A stretch of 64,000 bases of DNA from positions 26,305,318-26,369,317 of the forward strand of contig CM074188.1 in the NCBI GenBank assembly GCA_037179385.1. Reading direction: 5' to 3'. The translations under genes and the position numbers were made by a program. This DNA is from Holothuria scabra (Eukaryota; Echinodermata; Holothuroidea; Aspidochirotida; Holothuriidae). The notes under the pieces were generated by a model that saw only the letters and a program-made list of their open reading frames with translations, was not told the origin of the DNA and searched no databases. Within the stretch, counting starts at the first letter, position 1. Every line of letters starts with the position of its first letter. Shown here in pieces: positions 24,795 through 35,815 of this stretch.

Positions 24795-25130
24795 CGTCAA
24801 AATACTCCCCAGTGACTGTTGGAGTGCATATAACTACGTAAACCGCACTCGATACGCTTGTTCAATGAATGTGTACATACCGAGCATTGAGTGCTTTCAA
24901 CTATGTCACAAACCTCGTCCCTTTTGGCGGTCAAAATCTTGTCTAGTACACATTTGATGTATCTTGCTCAGAAGCAGCAAACGTGAAAGTAACGTGAAAG
25001 CACTCTTTTCCACAGTACAAAATGTACAATGCGTTCAGCACAAAAACCTTGTGTACTTGGCATGGATGCCCTCCAGCATGGCGGGTCTGTGAGGTAATTG
25101 TAAAGCCTCTATTTGTAATCAAAATGGTGG
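24795..25130 (+). repeat. Dispersed repeat family R, copy 1
   Basis: Shares ordered words with 58555-58790 and, in part, 28800-28900: GACGTCA...TACTCC, CGCACTCGAT.CGCTTG, CAATGCGTTCAGCACAAA, CAGCATGGCGG, AAAGCCTCTAT. No open frame or clear ends. Confidence 0.6.
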
Positions 25131-25677
25131 CATACGTTCAAACGTGACCTATTCAAACGTGACCTGTTCTAACAGACGCTTTCTAAATTCTGGATAAAGG
25201 TTGTTGAATCCGGGCCTTACTAGAATTTTTAGCGTTTCAAGTTATAAGCATAATAAAGTTAAAATTGCATAGATAACTGTGTCATTGTGGTGGCTGTTCA
25301 ACTACAATCGGATCCGTCCTTAAAGGAAAATATTGTGTTTAAAATGCCCCAACAAAGAGCACAAAGAAAATTGCTCAGCTACAATCCAACAATTCGGTCT
25401 TAATTATAAACCCAAGCAATAGCTACATCTCTTCAAAATACTTTGTGCAAGAAGAGCCCTGGACGTTGCATCATTTGAAATGTTGAAAATATAGGTGAAC
25501 AAATTATTTTTGAGCAACAACATTAAGTTTGTATATGTGCGACACGTATTTCTTGAAAAGAAGACTACCATTCTGCCTTTATTTTCATAATTTGTCAACC
25601 TGTGCCAAGAAATATTAGTTTTAAGAGAGTGAATTTTCCTTGCAAAACAAGCGCAATATTTCCCTTTAAAACCCTAA

Positions 25678-26274
25678 CAGTTCGGGAGATAACCTCTTTC
25701 GGGGGAAATCAATTTTCAACCGATCGGGGATATTTTGCCATGGGTGGCGCCATTTTAGAATATCTCCCACGATGCATTGCGATCCTACCGCGCAAATGCA
25801 ACGGAGATAACGTTCAAAACAGCCATGCAACTTTTATCGATTTTAGGCAAGAGAAATTCGGGCATTTTTAAAAACTCCGTTGATAGGGGAATAAAAAAGC
25901 TTCGTCATGTTTGGTTGTTCACCACGCCGATTTTGAGAAATCGAGCAATTTTGCTACGTTCTTTGTCCTAAGCTTAATTTATAGACTCCACGCAGCCGCA
26001 AGTTTTGTACATAGTTTTAACTTACAGGTGTGCAAGTGGGTCGTGACAACACGTATGTTTGTAAATACGTAGTTGAAGGTCCATGGTAATTTCGTTTTTG
26101 ATGTCTAAACTATTACCTCACAATATTAATATACACACATTTATTAAACAATTCGACGACTGTGAAGAGGTAGACACTAAGTGCTCATAAATATTCCTAC
26201 CGTTGAGACAGGAAAATTTTCCCTCAATCGGGATAATACTCATTTTCTCCCGAAAGCGGTTATCTCCCGAACTG
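25678..26274. mobile_element. 597-bp inverted-repeat element with 5-bp duplication, copy 2
   Basis: Ends start CAGTTCGGGAGATAACC and close GGTTATCTCCCGAACTG, flanked by CCTAA (25673-25677 and 26275-26279). It is the same family as 21172-21770 in opposite orientation. On the + strand it carries CTCCCACGATGCATTGCG (25764-25781). The flanking pentamers of the two copies differ, which supports a true 5-bp target duplication in each. Confidence 0.85.
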
Positions 26275-26279
26275 CCTAA

Positions 26280-29200
26280 TGTTTCATACACTCAGCCCAA
26301 AAATATGCTGATGGTTAAGGAAGTTTGTATATATGCCATGCGTTATGTCCATCACCGGTAATAAGACCTATTTCAAGATTTTCTGTAATAGTGATGACGC
26401 ACTTTGTTGCAAATTACAAAAGCTAAACTAGAAGGTTGCGCCAATAATAATCCCCTCTGCCATTTTCTCTGACCATTCGAAAAGATAACACACTGTAGTA
26501 TTCCATTACCTGTATTAAGTCATATTGATTTTTTATGATGTGTATATAAAGAAGATTATCATGGTAGTGGACTGTTTATGATTTAGCAAGGTCATTAGAT
26601 TGTTTAGCTGTTTGAGAAAGTATTCAACTTAAACTGGGTCTCTTATTTACAAGAAGTTAACAGGGTTCCTAGGGTTATTGTCATTCACTATGCAGTTTCG
26701 GAACAATCGGTTTAATCTTATAAGATGTAAGCCCAAGTTATATTAAGCCAATAAGCGATTTCGGTTACTCGTTGCCTCGTGGAATTGTGGGAAACAGCGT
26801 CGGATATACAAAGCGAGCTCAGCACTTTCCTTTGTTTTCGTCAGTATGTGCATACAACAGTATCTCGGTGTCTAACCAAGTTTAACGAAAATAAGGGTCT
26901 CATTCCTACATGACCCAAGATCAGAATTCCTTTTTTATACAAAAACGACAATTTTTACACAATCCACCGCACCACACTTGAGATCCCTTCTAATGTTATG
27001 GATGGATTAAGATAAAAATGGTTCCACCAAATTTTCCTTTAAACTCAAATTTTGAAAAACATGTTGTTGGTGAGGAATCGGTTTACTTATCACGACGATT
27101 TGAAAGATGTGCTCATGTTCATGGCCATGTTCAGATCCCGTACGTTCATAACCCTGTTCCTGCCTTATGAACCACAACGATTTCTGGAATGACTGAACAG
27201 TTGATTTAATGCACAAGAAACCTTGTATATAATGATTTTGGGTAATAAGGATCTAGAAATGGAAAAATGCCAAAAAGCGACTTTTACTTTGTTTAAAATA
27301 TCCGTCATTTGTGGGTTTTGCCATCCGATATAAAGTGAACATTAACTGGCCGAAGAAACGCTACACAATAAGGTACATAAATTTCTATATTCTAAAACTG
27401 CGCAAAGGAGTCAGTTACGGTGGTACTCGTCAACCTGCTAATTGTACGTTATTATGTTAGACAATGTACACCTACATACTGGTAAGAGCCTTGACAGGCT
27501 GTCTAATAATACTACCAGGATCGTTATAGAGGTCTCTGTGTTAGCAATTTTTGAGGGTAGGTCCATTATTATAACTGCAATTTATGTAACCACGCCGAAA
27601 TATACCCAGATGGTTGCTGACTGTTTTGTAAGCAAACTTGCTCTCACGTGACGACAGGTTAGCTTTTCACGTGGACTATTTCAGCCGGAGGACGCCCCCT
27701 CCCCCGCATGTACGTAGCCTATATCGCTCTTGCTAATCTCTAGCTTTGACATTACAAGGAATAGTCTACATCCCAGCAAGTAGCAACTTTTAAATGACAA
27801 GTTTATCGATAATTGACTAAATTAATGTCATCTTTGCTCTTCAGTATGGTAACCTTGACCTAGAAATTACTGCACTCTTTCTTTAAGAATTCAAATAAAA
27901 AAATGTAAACTAATAAGAATATTCGAAACTATTCGTGAAACGTTGAAATATGTCATACTTTTTGAAATAGTTCGAGAATACCAAGCGAATATATTAAATC
28001 AAAATATCGAGCTCTGCTCAGTTGCAATTGTTTCATACACAAATATTTAATGTCACCGGGATTTCAGTCTGTCTGTTTTCAATCCAGTGCCAAAATTCCT
28101 TAAAATTTTTAACTGTTCATTGCAACATATTCATCCTTCTCTTTCTAGTCAGTAGCCGTTAATACTTCTTTTGAGTTTTGAGATTTTTTGAGTTGATTTC
28201 GTACTTGTGGGATGCATCAGAAGCTGATGTCAAAACCCCAACCCTCCCCCCCCCCCCCCCGAAAAAAAAAAATAAATAGAAAAACATCAACAATGGGACA
28301 CTGTGGTCCAAATGTAGCAACACTTGATTGCTAATTTTCAGAATTTAGTGAGAATTCTAAAGTTACATTGAGCAGCGGGGCTGTTCTGTGTGATTTCGTC
28401 AAAGATTGTACATAAGTTCACTGCGTAACTGGTGTACATGACTAGGCTTTTTTTTTATGAAAGCTTCATCTTGAAGAAGTTTTCCAGTTGCAGAAGGGGC
28501 TTAGTGAAAGGGAAAGGAATGCTTTTGCTAATCTGAGGTGGCTTTGGTGCAATAGTTTATAGGGAAGGCTATCTTGTGTCAATTACTACGAGGCTGATGT
28601 GAGAATTTTATTTGTAAAAAAAATGTTTGCAATACCAGGTGGCTCTTATACAAATGGTGTTTTCCCTGACGCTGCTCATTTGTAATCATTATTTGGTTGT
28701 TGCTTTCAATGACTTCCCTCAACAAATATTGTGCACGTATCCACGGATAATAAACGATGTTACCCTATTTCTGTAAATTTTCTGAATAGAAACTCTTCAT
28801 ATTACGTCAAAATACTCTCCGGTGCCCATGTTATAGTACACACCCGCATTTCACAGTGCATATTGTGCAGTGCGTTCTATATTTGTGTCAAATGTATAAA
28901 TACTTCGTGTGTATTCCCATCCATAGTCACTGGTGTATAAATGCCATCTTCTGGTGTAACTGAGCAACAAATAAAGAGTGTTTAAACTTTTAGTTCTCGA
29001 ATTCCTTCGATGAAACGGAGCATGAACAAAATGAGACTGAGACAAGTCTTTGTAAGGAAACCATTTGAAAGGCAATCGGTGGTCATCACTAATTTTTGTT
29101 TGTCTGTTTCGCTCATCAAATCATTTAGTGTGACGAGGTTTCATTAAGGCATGTTCAAGTCGACATCAAATGATGGCAGTGTGCCCTCTGTTAACGCCAA

Positions 29201-30599
29201 AGAGAGCAGCACCCAGCGGTCCTGGGAGGTTTTGTGACAGTGGCGTATACAATCTATGAAACCATTGGTGCACTTAGAGCGGGTCTAAAATTGATTCCCC
29301 TGGGTGGGATAATAACTGCTTTCAAAACACTTTTTCACAATGAGCACACCCCGCCACAACCAACGTGAATGTATGCTGCAACCTCGGATGCATAATTAAA
29401 ACTGGGACTAACGTGAATGGCATAACGCGTTGATACCTTTTTAAAGTGAAGACACACAATTACACAAAAACACGAAAAGGCTTCGGCCTAGTTCGGTTAC
29501 ACATTTATTGTGTTGCGAACACCGTCACCACTAACACCACATATCAAGTAGGTACGCTAATTTTGGTACAAGCATTGAAAACATATAAGTGATTAATGAA
29601 TAGGCTAATATGAGGACTAAACATTTCATCGTCGTTCTTTTATCGCTTTTTTCTTTTTCTTTTGGGTATCAATTTGTTGGTACCATCATCGAACCATTGC
29701 AAAGAACGCTAAAGCACTTGTTTTTCATAAATTGTTTAGTTAGGTACTCGAACAACTCACTTTTTTCTTCTTCACCCAAACATTAACAACATTTCCACTG
29801 TTGACATAAAAAGCGAAGCACAATCACGAGCAGAGTCGCTATTTCACGCACGATTGCACTTGGAAGTCATGATGCACCTCATATGCTGTTTCAGAAGAGG
29901 CTCAGCAGGCCTTATTATTTCACATCGTATACTAACCAGATTGAAGGAAGACGGACCTATGACGAATTAAGTTCTTTATATACATTGAGTGAGTAAATAA
30001 GACTGCCGTACACCAAGCATTTAACAAATATACTTCTTCAAAAAGGACAAAAAAAAAATCCTATTTCTTTTCCATTTCAAGTCACATCTTCCGTTTGGTA
30101 CAAGTGGTGGTACAAGGGGTCATTCATTTGTTCCGTCGAAATCTTATCGCCTGTGTAAACTTAACGGCAGTGATAATTAAATCGTGTTCGAATGATCTAT
30201 TGTATAGCGAGTGACACCTTATTGTGATGAATGCTTCGAAACTTTTAGCATACCAAGCCTTGTAGTTCCATAGGTCCCCTAACCGTGGGTAGGGTCCACT
30301 CTCCACCCCGCCATTCTACTTTCAAGAAACCATTCATTCAAAGCTATTCAAAGCGGTGTTATTGGTAGGCTAAAGTATATTCTTCCCAGGTATATCCTCT
30401 GTACAGTGTATTTTACTCTGATTTATACCCATTTTACTTACTGTAGCACTGTGCGGTCTATTACCAAAAGGTCCAACTTAAATCATCTTTGATCGCCATA
30501 TCTGTCACTCTGGTTCACGAAATCACACCGATCATCTGTTTAAATTGTTAAACTTGTAAAACCTATACGATATTAGCAATCTAGGAATAGTGTCGTCTA
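26280..30599. other. No gene recognised; one partial repeat
   Basis: About 28800-28900 is a fragment of repeat family R (ACGTCAAAATACTCTCCGGTG, CAGTGCGTTC). 28238-28270 is a C-run followed by an A-run, the reverse of the hAT-like G tracts. Otherwise only short unassigned frames. Confidence 0.4.
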
Positions 30600-31240
30600 C
30601 ATACCGTTCTTTCACAATATGTTACCTCATTCTTTTTCCGATTTTTTACAACAAGTGCCCATACTCACAGTTATAATACACGTAATCCTCAGCTTCTTCT
30701 ACATTCTGTGAGTAGCGCATCTTACTCTAAATCGAGCCTACGGCATCGTGCCATAAATCTTTGGAATACCCCACCAAAAGTCTATTATTGACGGACCAAG
30801 CCTCAAATCTTTCAATTATAATTTAGGCAAACTTTACTTGAGTACATATTCATATTATATCTTCATGAGTCCTGCCTTACTATTCATTGCTACCATTACT
30901 GTTGTTATATTGTTGATGTTAATGTACTATTGTGTCAGACCAAGTTCGTCCAGTAAACGTAGGTCTTGTTATACAGAATTGTTTATGGTGGGTTCTGGGG
31001 ACGGGAGAGGTGTTGGTATAAAGGGGTTGGGATGAAGTATCGTGTTAAGTGTTTGTTTCTTATGTGTCCTCTGCAGGAGTAGAGCACTTTGCCAAGCCCG
31101 TGAGGGGCTTTTGTTCTACTTCCTTCACATCATTGTGGACCAAGTTATACTATACTTTATTGAAATAAATTGATATATACATTGTATGTTTGTATACTAT
31201 ATATGATGATGCAAAAATCAAATATATGAAATGAAATAGG
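30600..31240 (+). pseudogene. LINE (non-LTR retrotransposon) 3' end fragment
   Basis: Translation on the + strand gives HTHSYNTRNPQLLLHSVSSA near 30660-30720, then LRHRAINLWNTPPK near 30740-30780, then after a frame change SIIDGPSLKSFNYNLGKLYL. This is the conserved C-terminal end of the reverse transcriptase protein of CR1/L2/Jockey-type LINEs. The frame then runs to a stop at 31035. A 3' untranslated stretch ends in TATATGAAATGAAATAG near 31240, a typical short A-rich tail. It is 5'-truncated and frameshifted, and lies in the same orientation as the Amt gene. Confidence 0.75.
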
Positions 31241-32812
31241 AAAATACTGGTAACGACACTGGTAACGACTGGTAATGACACCATTACTATTCTTACATCT
31301 TGTAGATCTGTCTTGATTTTGTTAACCTCTCGTTTAATTTTCAAGCAACGAACCTTATGTTGAGGAATATGAAGGCCCTAAATACCTATATCACAGTAAG
31401 GGACAACGGATAACGGCCTTTGGTACTCCTTCCTCCAACACTTATTTTGAGAATAAATTACTTAAAAGTTTTAAGGTCACATCAAGTTTTGATGTAGTAG
31501 GGTAGCACTTATTCTAGGCATTTAGGTGAAGTTTGCATTGGGACTGATTTGTGATTAGATACGAGAAGGTAAAGTTAATATCACAAATTTAAGAAAAGGT
31601 GAACTTGAAGCAAACACATATGGCATCATATTATCACATTCATGTACAGTCTTTTGCTTTTCTTAGTAAACTTCATAACCAATTTTCTCCTCAGCAATGC
31701 CATATTATAAGAAATGTGTTTGCATCATTAGCATGAGAACTGTTTGAACTTTGCATTGCCCAGGTCAACACAACAACCTGGACAAACAAAGGGAAACAAA
31801 GCGTTCTTTGTCAATGTGAGGAAGTGATATATCCTCTGGTACCCCATGTTCACTTTGCAACACAAAGCCAGTCATTTCATTCACAGATAGCTTGAGAAAT
31901 GTATGTCCGATTTGAACACACACTCAAATTTGGTTTCTCTTCAACATTTAAAAATTAAATATTTGCTTAAACTTTCCCTTCACCCTGTTAAAAAAATATT
32001 CGTCTAGCATGCGTTAATCGTGCCGTCTTGTCACGGCTTTTCTAGTTAAGTCCTGTGGTGTTCTGTCTGATGATACTCCTTAATGTCGTTTTTACAGCTC
32101 AGAATAAAGTAGAAGTACTTCGCTGGGTACTCTTGTGATTGAAACGTACTCGAAATTATTTACTGATTAAGAAGTCTTCTTTTCGAGTGTTTGTCTATCT
32201 GAGTTGTCACCTTTTTGCTGGTTTAGTTTCGTCCTTAACTTCCTTGTACACTCTCTAATTATCTTTGGCCTGACCTCTAGGCAGATTACATCATTAAGAA
32301 AGTTGTGTATGTTCGTTTATTAATACAACTGAGGCACAAACGTAAAGTAAGAGAGTTAGGAAGGAACGTGTAACCATTAACTCTTTGGGACGTTTTGTCG
32401 GTACATTCTGAACTTTTGACTAATAATCGGATAGGCATACCGGCAAATTCAACGATTGTTCAGCAAAATTAAAAAGAATGCAAAAATGCAACTTTGTTTT
32501 ACAAAACTGTAAGGATTTTGAAAAATTGTGTATACATTTTATTGACAATAGAAACTACGTTCGAAATTACGGCAAGGCTTAAGGCCTCCATACTATATGC
32601 TAACTGATGTTTACTCGTCCTTCGCAGAGTCTAGTAGAGCTCTCGTTGCCCATGTCAATATGTTCTTGAACCAGCACAATTTTGCAAAAAGCAATGTTTT
32701 CAAATAGCTGCAAATAACTGTCTGCATGGGATCAACCGTGCGTTGATATTCCACCAATGATTTCTTTCAATAGTTTAAGAAAGCATTTTTGTTCATGATC
32801 TGAGAGTAAAAT
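31241..32812 (+). other. 5' flank of Amt exon 1b
   Basis: Non-coding as far as visible. About 31560-31700 loosely matches the inverted-repeat family of 14690-15215. The promoter of the 1b transcript should lie here, but no core element stands out. Confidence 0.35.
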
Positions 32813-33413
32813 ATGGCGGATAATCTGACGACTTTGATGCCAACATCGGTCGATTTTGAGAGGACGACGTCAGGAGTTGAAATGGACTTTGGTTTTACAA
32901 CGGAAGAGGAGACGTTCTTTGTCGGAGGACTACAAGAAATACAATGGGATGATGCTACATGGATTCTTACTAGCGGTTTCATAATATTCACGATGCAATC
33001 AGGTTTTGGATTACTTGAGTCTGGAAGCGTCTCGGTGAAAAACGAGGTCAACATTATGATAAAGAATGCTGTGGATGTGTTGTTTGGTGGATTAACTTAT
33101 TGGATGGTTGGATTTGGACTTAATACGTGGATAGATGGTCAATCAAATCAGTTTATGGGAACGAGCAACTTTTTCCTTGACGTAGACAAAAGTGCCGATA
33201 CCAATGGACACATGTTTTCTCTGTTTTTCTTCCAAACATCATTTGCCACCACTGCCACTACCATTGTGAGTGGTTCCATGGCAGAAAGAACCAAACTAGA
33301 GTCGTATATTATTTTTTCGATATTTAATACTTTTGTTTACTGTTTTCCTTCACATTGGATGTGGAGAACCAAAGAGAGCTGGTTACATCATCTTGGGGCA
33401 CTTGATCTGGCCG
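32813..33413 (+). CDS. amt: Ammonium transporter (Amt/MEP), first coding exon, copy 1b
   Basis: This is a second N-terminal Amt exon, encoding residues 1-200 plus one base, about 80% identical to the 16-kb exon over the membrane part. The polar extracellular N-terminus is longer (41 residues, acid-rich). TM1 carries SGFGLLESG, TM3 carries FQTSFA (F144 aligns with AmtB F107), HWMW gives W184 (AmtB W148), and D198 in LGALDLAG aligns with AmtB D160. The donor is CCG|GTAAGA, phase 1, identical in phase to exon 1a. Spliced to 43235-43388 it places H206 exactly eight residues after D198, as D160 and H168 are spaced in AmtB. Because it is the nearer exon, it is the default first exon of the gene continuing to 63 kb. 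The start was chosen as the first ATG of the frame. A LINE fragment begins about 170 bp downstream of the donor. Confidence 0.94.
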
Positions 33414-33583
33414 GTAAGAGCGACTTCTATAACTGCATGTCTCATTTGAAGTCTTTAAACGGCACTACTTAGGAGACATATTCATATATTTTCTGCACTT
33501 GGTACGATATTGACAATGATTATTTTATTGAAATAAATTTAATAAATTTTAACAACATCGATGACAATATTCGTACATCTAGG

Positions 33584-33817
33584 TTGCATTACTGTTATGG
33601 TAAGAGTGGGGTTTCTTTTTTATTTGACTCAAAAAATGCAATGTGTATTATATTGGGCAATCGCTTTCTGAGATATGACCTTTTAGATTGTGGAGTTCCA
33701 CTAGGGTCGATATTATGGACATTTGCTTTAAGTAGTTTATGTACAGCGCCATTAAAAGATGTTATTGTTTATTATGGCTTGAATTACATGATATCTGTTG
33801 ATGATACCCAGCTGTAG
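33584..33817 (+). pseudogene. LINE reverse transcriptase fragment
   Basis: The frame contains LLDCGVPLGSILWTFALSSL, followed by CTAPLKDVIVYYG, and ends SVDDTQL. These correspond to the conserved GVPQGSVLGPLLF block and the YADDTQL catalytic block of CR1/L2-type reverse transcriptases. The first catalytic residue of the box is changed and the fragment stops straight after it, so it is inactive. It lies about 170 bp downstream of the exon 1b donor, inside the intron. Confidence 0.82.
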
Positions 33818-35594
33818 CCTATGTCACTTGCAAGGTGCAAGGGAAGCACATCACAAGCCTCCACATTGGGTAGGTATTATTGCAGTTTAAGTACACAGAA
33901 CAATAACATCATTTCATCTGTATAGGCTTGCAATAGTGGTATTACTTAATTATGGATAAAAAGGCTCATGAGTCAAACCTTTTCAGGTTTGCTACATTTC
34001 CTCTTTATAAAAATCAGTCAACAAAAGAGAAATTAGTTCACGCTTTTGTGACTCCCTTGAGACATATTCAAAACAGTTTAATGATTAGTCTAACTGGTAA
34101 AATTCGCAGAGCTCAGTAAATTTAGAATTGCTCCTTTGATAACAGGCACAAAAATGAGGGAATTTACAGAAACTCACTTTTAAAAGACTTTGCATTACAA
34201 CATACAACACCTCTCCAGACAACAACATATTGAATTTAAGTTTTTTGTGTTTTGCTTTTAAAATTGCAGATTGCATGGCACTGGAGTATTCAAATGAACA
34301 CTTACTTTGACTTAGTCCCGATCGTGCACTTTGCTCGTCTACTGCGAACCTTCCATAGGTGGATGAAGCGGGGGCCGGGTGGGTCTGGCCGCCAATATTT
34401 TTTATGAGTGTCGCAAAATAAATTTTTCCAAAGTTATTAAACAAATTTAGGTTGCTTTTATTACATTTCGGTTATTCTTGGGCTCAATTATCTCTATTCA
34501 GAGCGCAAAAATTACAGAGCTTCCGGGGCTTCGCCCCCTGGACTCCCACATTAACGTTAAACTGTAGGAGAGTTTATTTTCGCCCTTCAAACAGTTAAAA
34601 CAAAACTTTGCAAGCCATCTTTCTTTGTCAAATTATCTTTCTTCTTCTCAGGTCAGGGCCTTTTAAACATACTGAGCGAGAGGCATGTCCCCAGTCCCTT
34701 TATTGGTCCCAATGACACACATTTGCCCTAGTAATAATGTCCTTTTTAGGATTATTAGTAATACGTATACAAAGGCACTTTTTTGCTTCCATTAAAACCC
34801 CTAAAAAGCCTTAAATGTTACAGCTTCAGGGGGCCCTGTTGCGGGTCCCTGGACCCTACGTATTGTGCCTTGGGATTTTAAATAGAACTTCCTATTGATA
34901 AAATGCCCCAAACACTTTGGATTTCTTAAAAATGCACTATGTCAAATTTCCAACCACATGTTCAATTTTGAGTACCTTTAACATTTTGGTTTTGGCCTCT
35001 GAAATAACTGTAAAGTTTATTTCTCCACTAATCAAATGCCATAGTACCTCCCGACTCTATTCTCGTCCCTTACCTCGTCCCACTCTTGAATTAAATTCAT
35101 AGTTTAGAATTCTTAATTTGAAAATGATTTTCGACCATTTTGAAGCCTCTGAAATCACTAAAACCCCATGAGCTCCGCCCCTGAAGCCCTACAGGTACTT
35201 CGCCTTTGGACCCCACCAGGGGCCTTTAAGAGGGTCAGTGGAACCCAGACCGATGGGGTTTTGCGCTTCGGGCAAATCCGGAAGCCTCACGGCGTCACCA
35301 ATATGTTGGCTGCCGAAAAATTGTGGCCCCCAATAAAAAAATCTTCAGCCGCCTACGCTTTCTCTAACCTCTCGATATTTGTTAGCTTTGCTGAAATACA
35401 AGAAATTCGAGTAATAACTACCCTTTAAACAGCCGGAAACAATAATAGTATAAGAAAAATCTAAACTGCCGTTGTTTTGATTTTTCGTTTGCAATTAAAT
35501 TATAGGATTATTGAACAAACGAGCAAATTACAAAAGGATCCAAAATTAGCATAACAAATGTACTTCTACCCTTTTCTAGGGCCTGAAAAGTTTG
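33818..35594. other. Intron sequence with decayed repeats
   Basis: 34500-35430 has several CTTCGCCCCCTGGAC/GGGGCTTC type GC-rich words typical of decayed transposons. 35415-35570 matches part of the hAT-like family (AGCCGGAAA, TTTCGTTTGCAAT, GAGCAAATTA). The minus frame 34085-34444 (119 residues) is unrecognised. Confidence 0.4.
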
Positions 35595-35815
35595 AGCATT
35601 GTTTGACCGGCTAAATAGTCAAGCGGTGTGAACTTCCGACTTGCAGTCGGGAGGTCTGTCCAGGTCAAATCAAAAAATTTAAAAATGGAACCTACTGCAT
35701 TGTGCTTGGTGGTGATCAATAAAGTAGGGAAAACAAGTAATTGAGCCACAGCTGGAAAAATGGCCTTGGCCGACCCGACAGGACTACAACCTATTGGATA
35801 GAAACTGCACCATAT
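35595..35815 (+). repeat. tRNA-derived SINE, copy a
   Basis: The head has a good pol III A box, TAGTCAAGCGG (35616-35626), and a B-box-like AGGTCAAATC (35662-35671) that lacks one T. The body reads CCTACTGCATTGTGC, AGTAGGGAAAACAAG, GAGCCACAGCTGGAAAAA, GGCCTTGGCCG, shared with copies b and c. No CTAA tail is left. Confidence 0.75.

Noticed and set aside
34085..34444. 119-residue minus-strand frame in the Amt intron
   Set aside because: No recognisable family; part overlaps repeat-like GC-rich sequence.
35616..35671. Possible functional tRNA gene
   Set aside because: A and B boxes exist, but the B box lacks a base and the sequence continues as the SINE body.
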